Below are positions 22,917-23,434 of a stretch of DNA of 23,434 bases, one piece after another. Position 1 is the stretch's first letter; every line of letters starts with the position of its first letter. Origin of the DNA: Chitinophagaceae bacterium UBA3961. GTDB lineage: Bacteria > Bacteroidota > Bacteroidia > Chitinophagales > Chitinophagaceae. Under the pieces are notes generated by a model. It saw nothing but the letters and a program-made list of their open reading frames with translations. It did not search any database and was not told the origin of the DNA. The DNA lies in contig DGDD01000169.1 in the NCBI GenBank assembly GCA_002385265.1, positions 1 through 23,434 on the forward strand, written 5' to 3'. The translations under genes were made by a program, and so were the position numbers.

Positions 22917-23434
22917 ATGATTAAGATTTTTGTTACAGACGATCAGGAATTATACCTGGAGGGATTATGTTTACTTCTTGATAAGCAACCCGGAATTAAA
23001 GTGGTTGGATCCTGCCGAAGCGGGAACGCCTTGCTATCTCAAATTCCATCATTGGATGCAGATGTGCTATTGCTTGATGTGAATCTCCCTGATATTGAAG
23101 AAGAAGTGCTTTTAAAGGGAATCAGGGAACAAAAACCTGATTTGAAGGTATTATACCTAACCATGATGCGAGGCACAAGGTATATTCACAAACTTACCAA
23201 ACTGGGAATTCAAGGCTATTTGTTGAAAAATGCGGGCATTGAAGAATTGAAAAAAGCCATAGAAACCGTGGCTTCGGGCCAGCAATTTTTTAGTAAAGAA
23301 GTGAATATTGCCGATGACGACGATTTCCGCAATACCATTACCATTGGTGACCGCCAGATTGGTGAAATCCTTTCCAAACGTGAAATTGAAATATTGAAGC
23401 TGATTTGTAAAGAATTCAGCAATGCGGAAATTGC
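22917..23434 (+). CDS. Two-component response regulator, NarL/LuxR family (3' truncated by window end)
   Basis: The frame is open from ATG 22917 to the window end, giving 172 residues. Residues 1-120 are a receiver domain: acidic pair Asp8-Asp9 (VTDDQELYLEG), phospho-acceptor Asp54 (LLLDVNLPD), Thr82 (VLYLT) and Lys104 (GYLLKNAG), all in place, so it should be phosphorylatable. Residues ~150-172 begin a LuxR-type helix-turn-helix (ILSKREIEILKLICKEFSNAEIA), which would continue past the window. It probably acts as a DNA-binding regulator under a sensor kinase that is not visible. An Asp-rich linker (ADDDDF) joins the domains. Confidence 0.93.
   Translation, partial: MIKIFVTDDQELYLEGLCLLLDKQPGIKVVGSCRSGNALLSQIPSLDADVLLLDVNLPDIEEEVLLKGIREQKPDLKVLYLTMMRGTRYIHKLTKLGIQGYLLKNAGIEELKKAIETVASGQQFFSKEVNIADDDDFRNTITIGDRQIGEILSKREIEILKLICKEFSNAEI

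Overview
The window is chromosomal DNA from a member of the Bacteroidota, most likely in or near the Chitinophagaceae. The support is gene content (quinone-dependent PyrD, a DUF4369/TlpA thioredoxin, a CxKK-type lipoprotein, an outer-membrane barrel, a stand-alone domain resembling the type IX secretion sorting domain) and promoters of the Bacteroidota type (TAnnTTTG near -7, sometimes with TTG/TTTG about 19-20 bases upstream). Ribosome binding sites are weak, as is usual in this phylum. Apart from two repeat-rich gaps this is an ordinary housekeeping region: no phage, transposase, CRISPR array, tRNA or rRNA was found.

Layout. 1-3.6 kb, plus strand: the 3' end of a RelA/SpoT (p)ppGpp synthetase/hydrolase, purA, a very acidic disordered protein, and a pabB-like chorismate enzyme. 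3.6-8.7 kb, minus strand: a lytic transglycosylase, tatA-gatA, rplS and rny (RNase Y). 8.9-10.1 kb, plus: a periplasmic TlpA-like thioredoxin. 10.2-14.1 kb, mostly minus: zapA, a coiled-coil protein, pheT and a secreted VOC protein, with one small plus-strand ORF. A 412-bp gap at 14.1-14.5 kb carries DnaA boxes, an AT-rich stretch, a nested inverted repeat and a good promoter ahead of dnaB. 14.5-17.0 kb, plus: dnaB and rsmE. Then terC (minus), a small outer-membrane barrel protein (plus), a 447-bp gap of short repeat-like sequence, a lipoprotein (plus), pyrD (minus), a thiolase (plus) and the start of a LuxR-type response regulator (plus, cut by the window end).

Themes. Nucleotide metabolism and its control (RelA/SpoT, PurA, PyrD), translation (GatA, L19, PheT, RsmE), RNA decay (RNase Y), cell division and replication (ZapA, DnaB), and envelope functions (TatA, transglycosylase, TlpA, TerC, barrel, lipoprotein). 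The coiled-coil gene and pheT form a tight minus-strand cluster, with zapA and rny further along on the same strand but separated from it by plus-strand genes.

I did not find a clear new multi-gene system. The items most worth a second look are the origin-like or DnaA-regulated region before dnaB, the 84-residue sorting-domain-like protein without a signal peptide, the acidic protein between purA and pabB, a terminator placed inside the coding end of pabB, a terminator hairpin nine bases before the rsmE start, and a short repeat shared by two intergenic regions.
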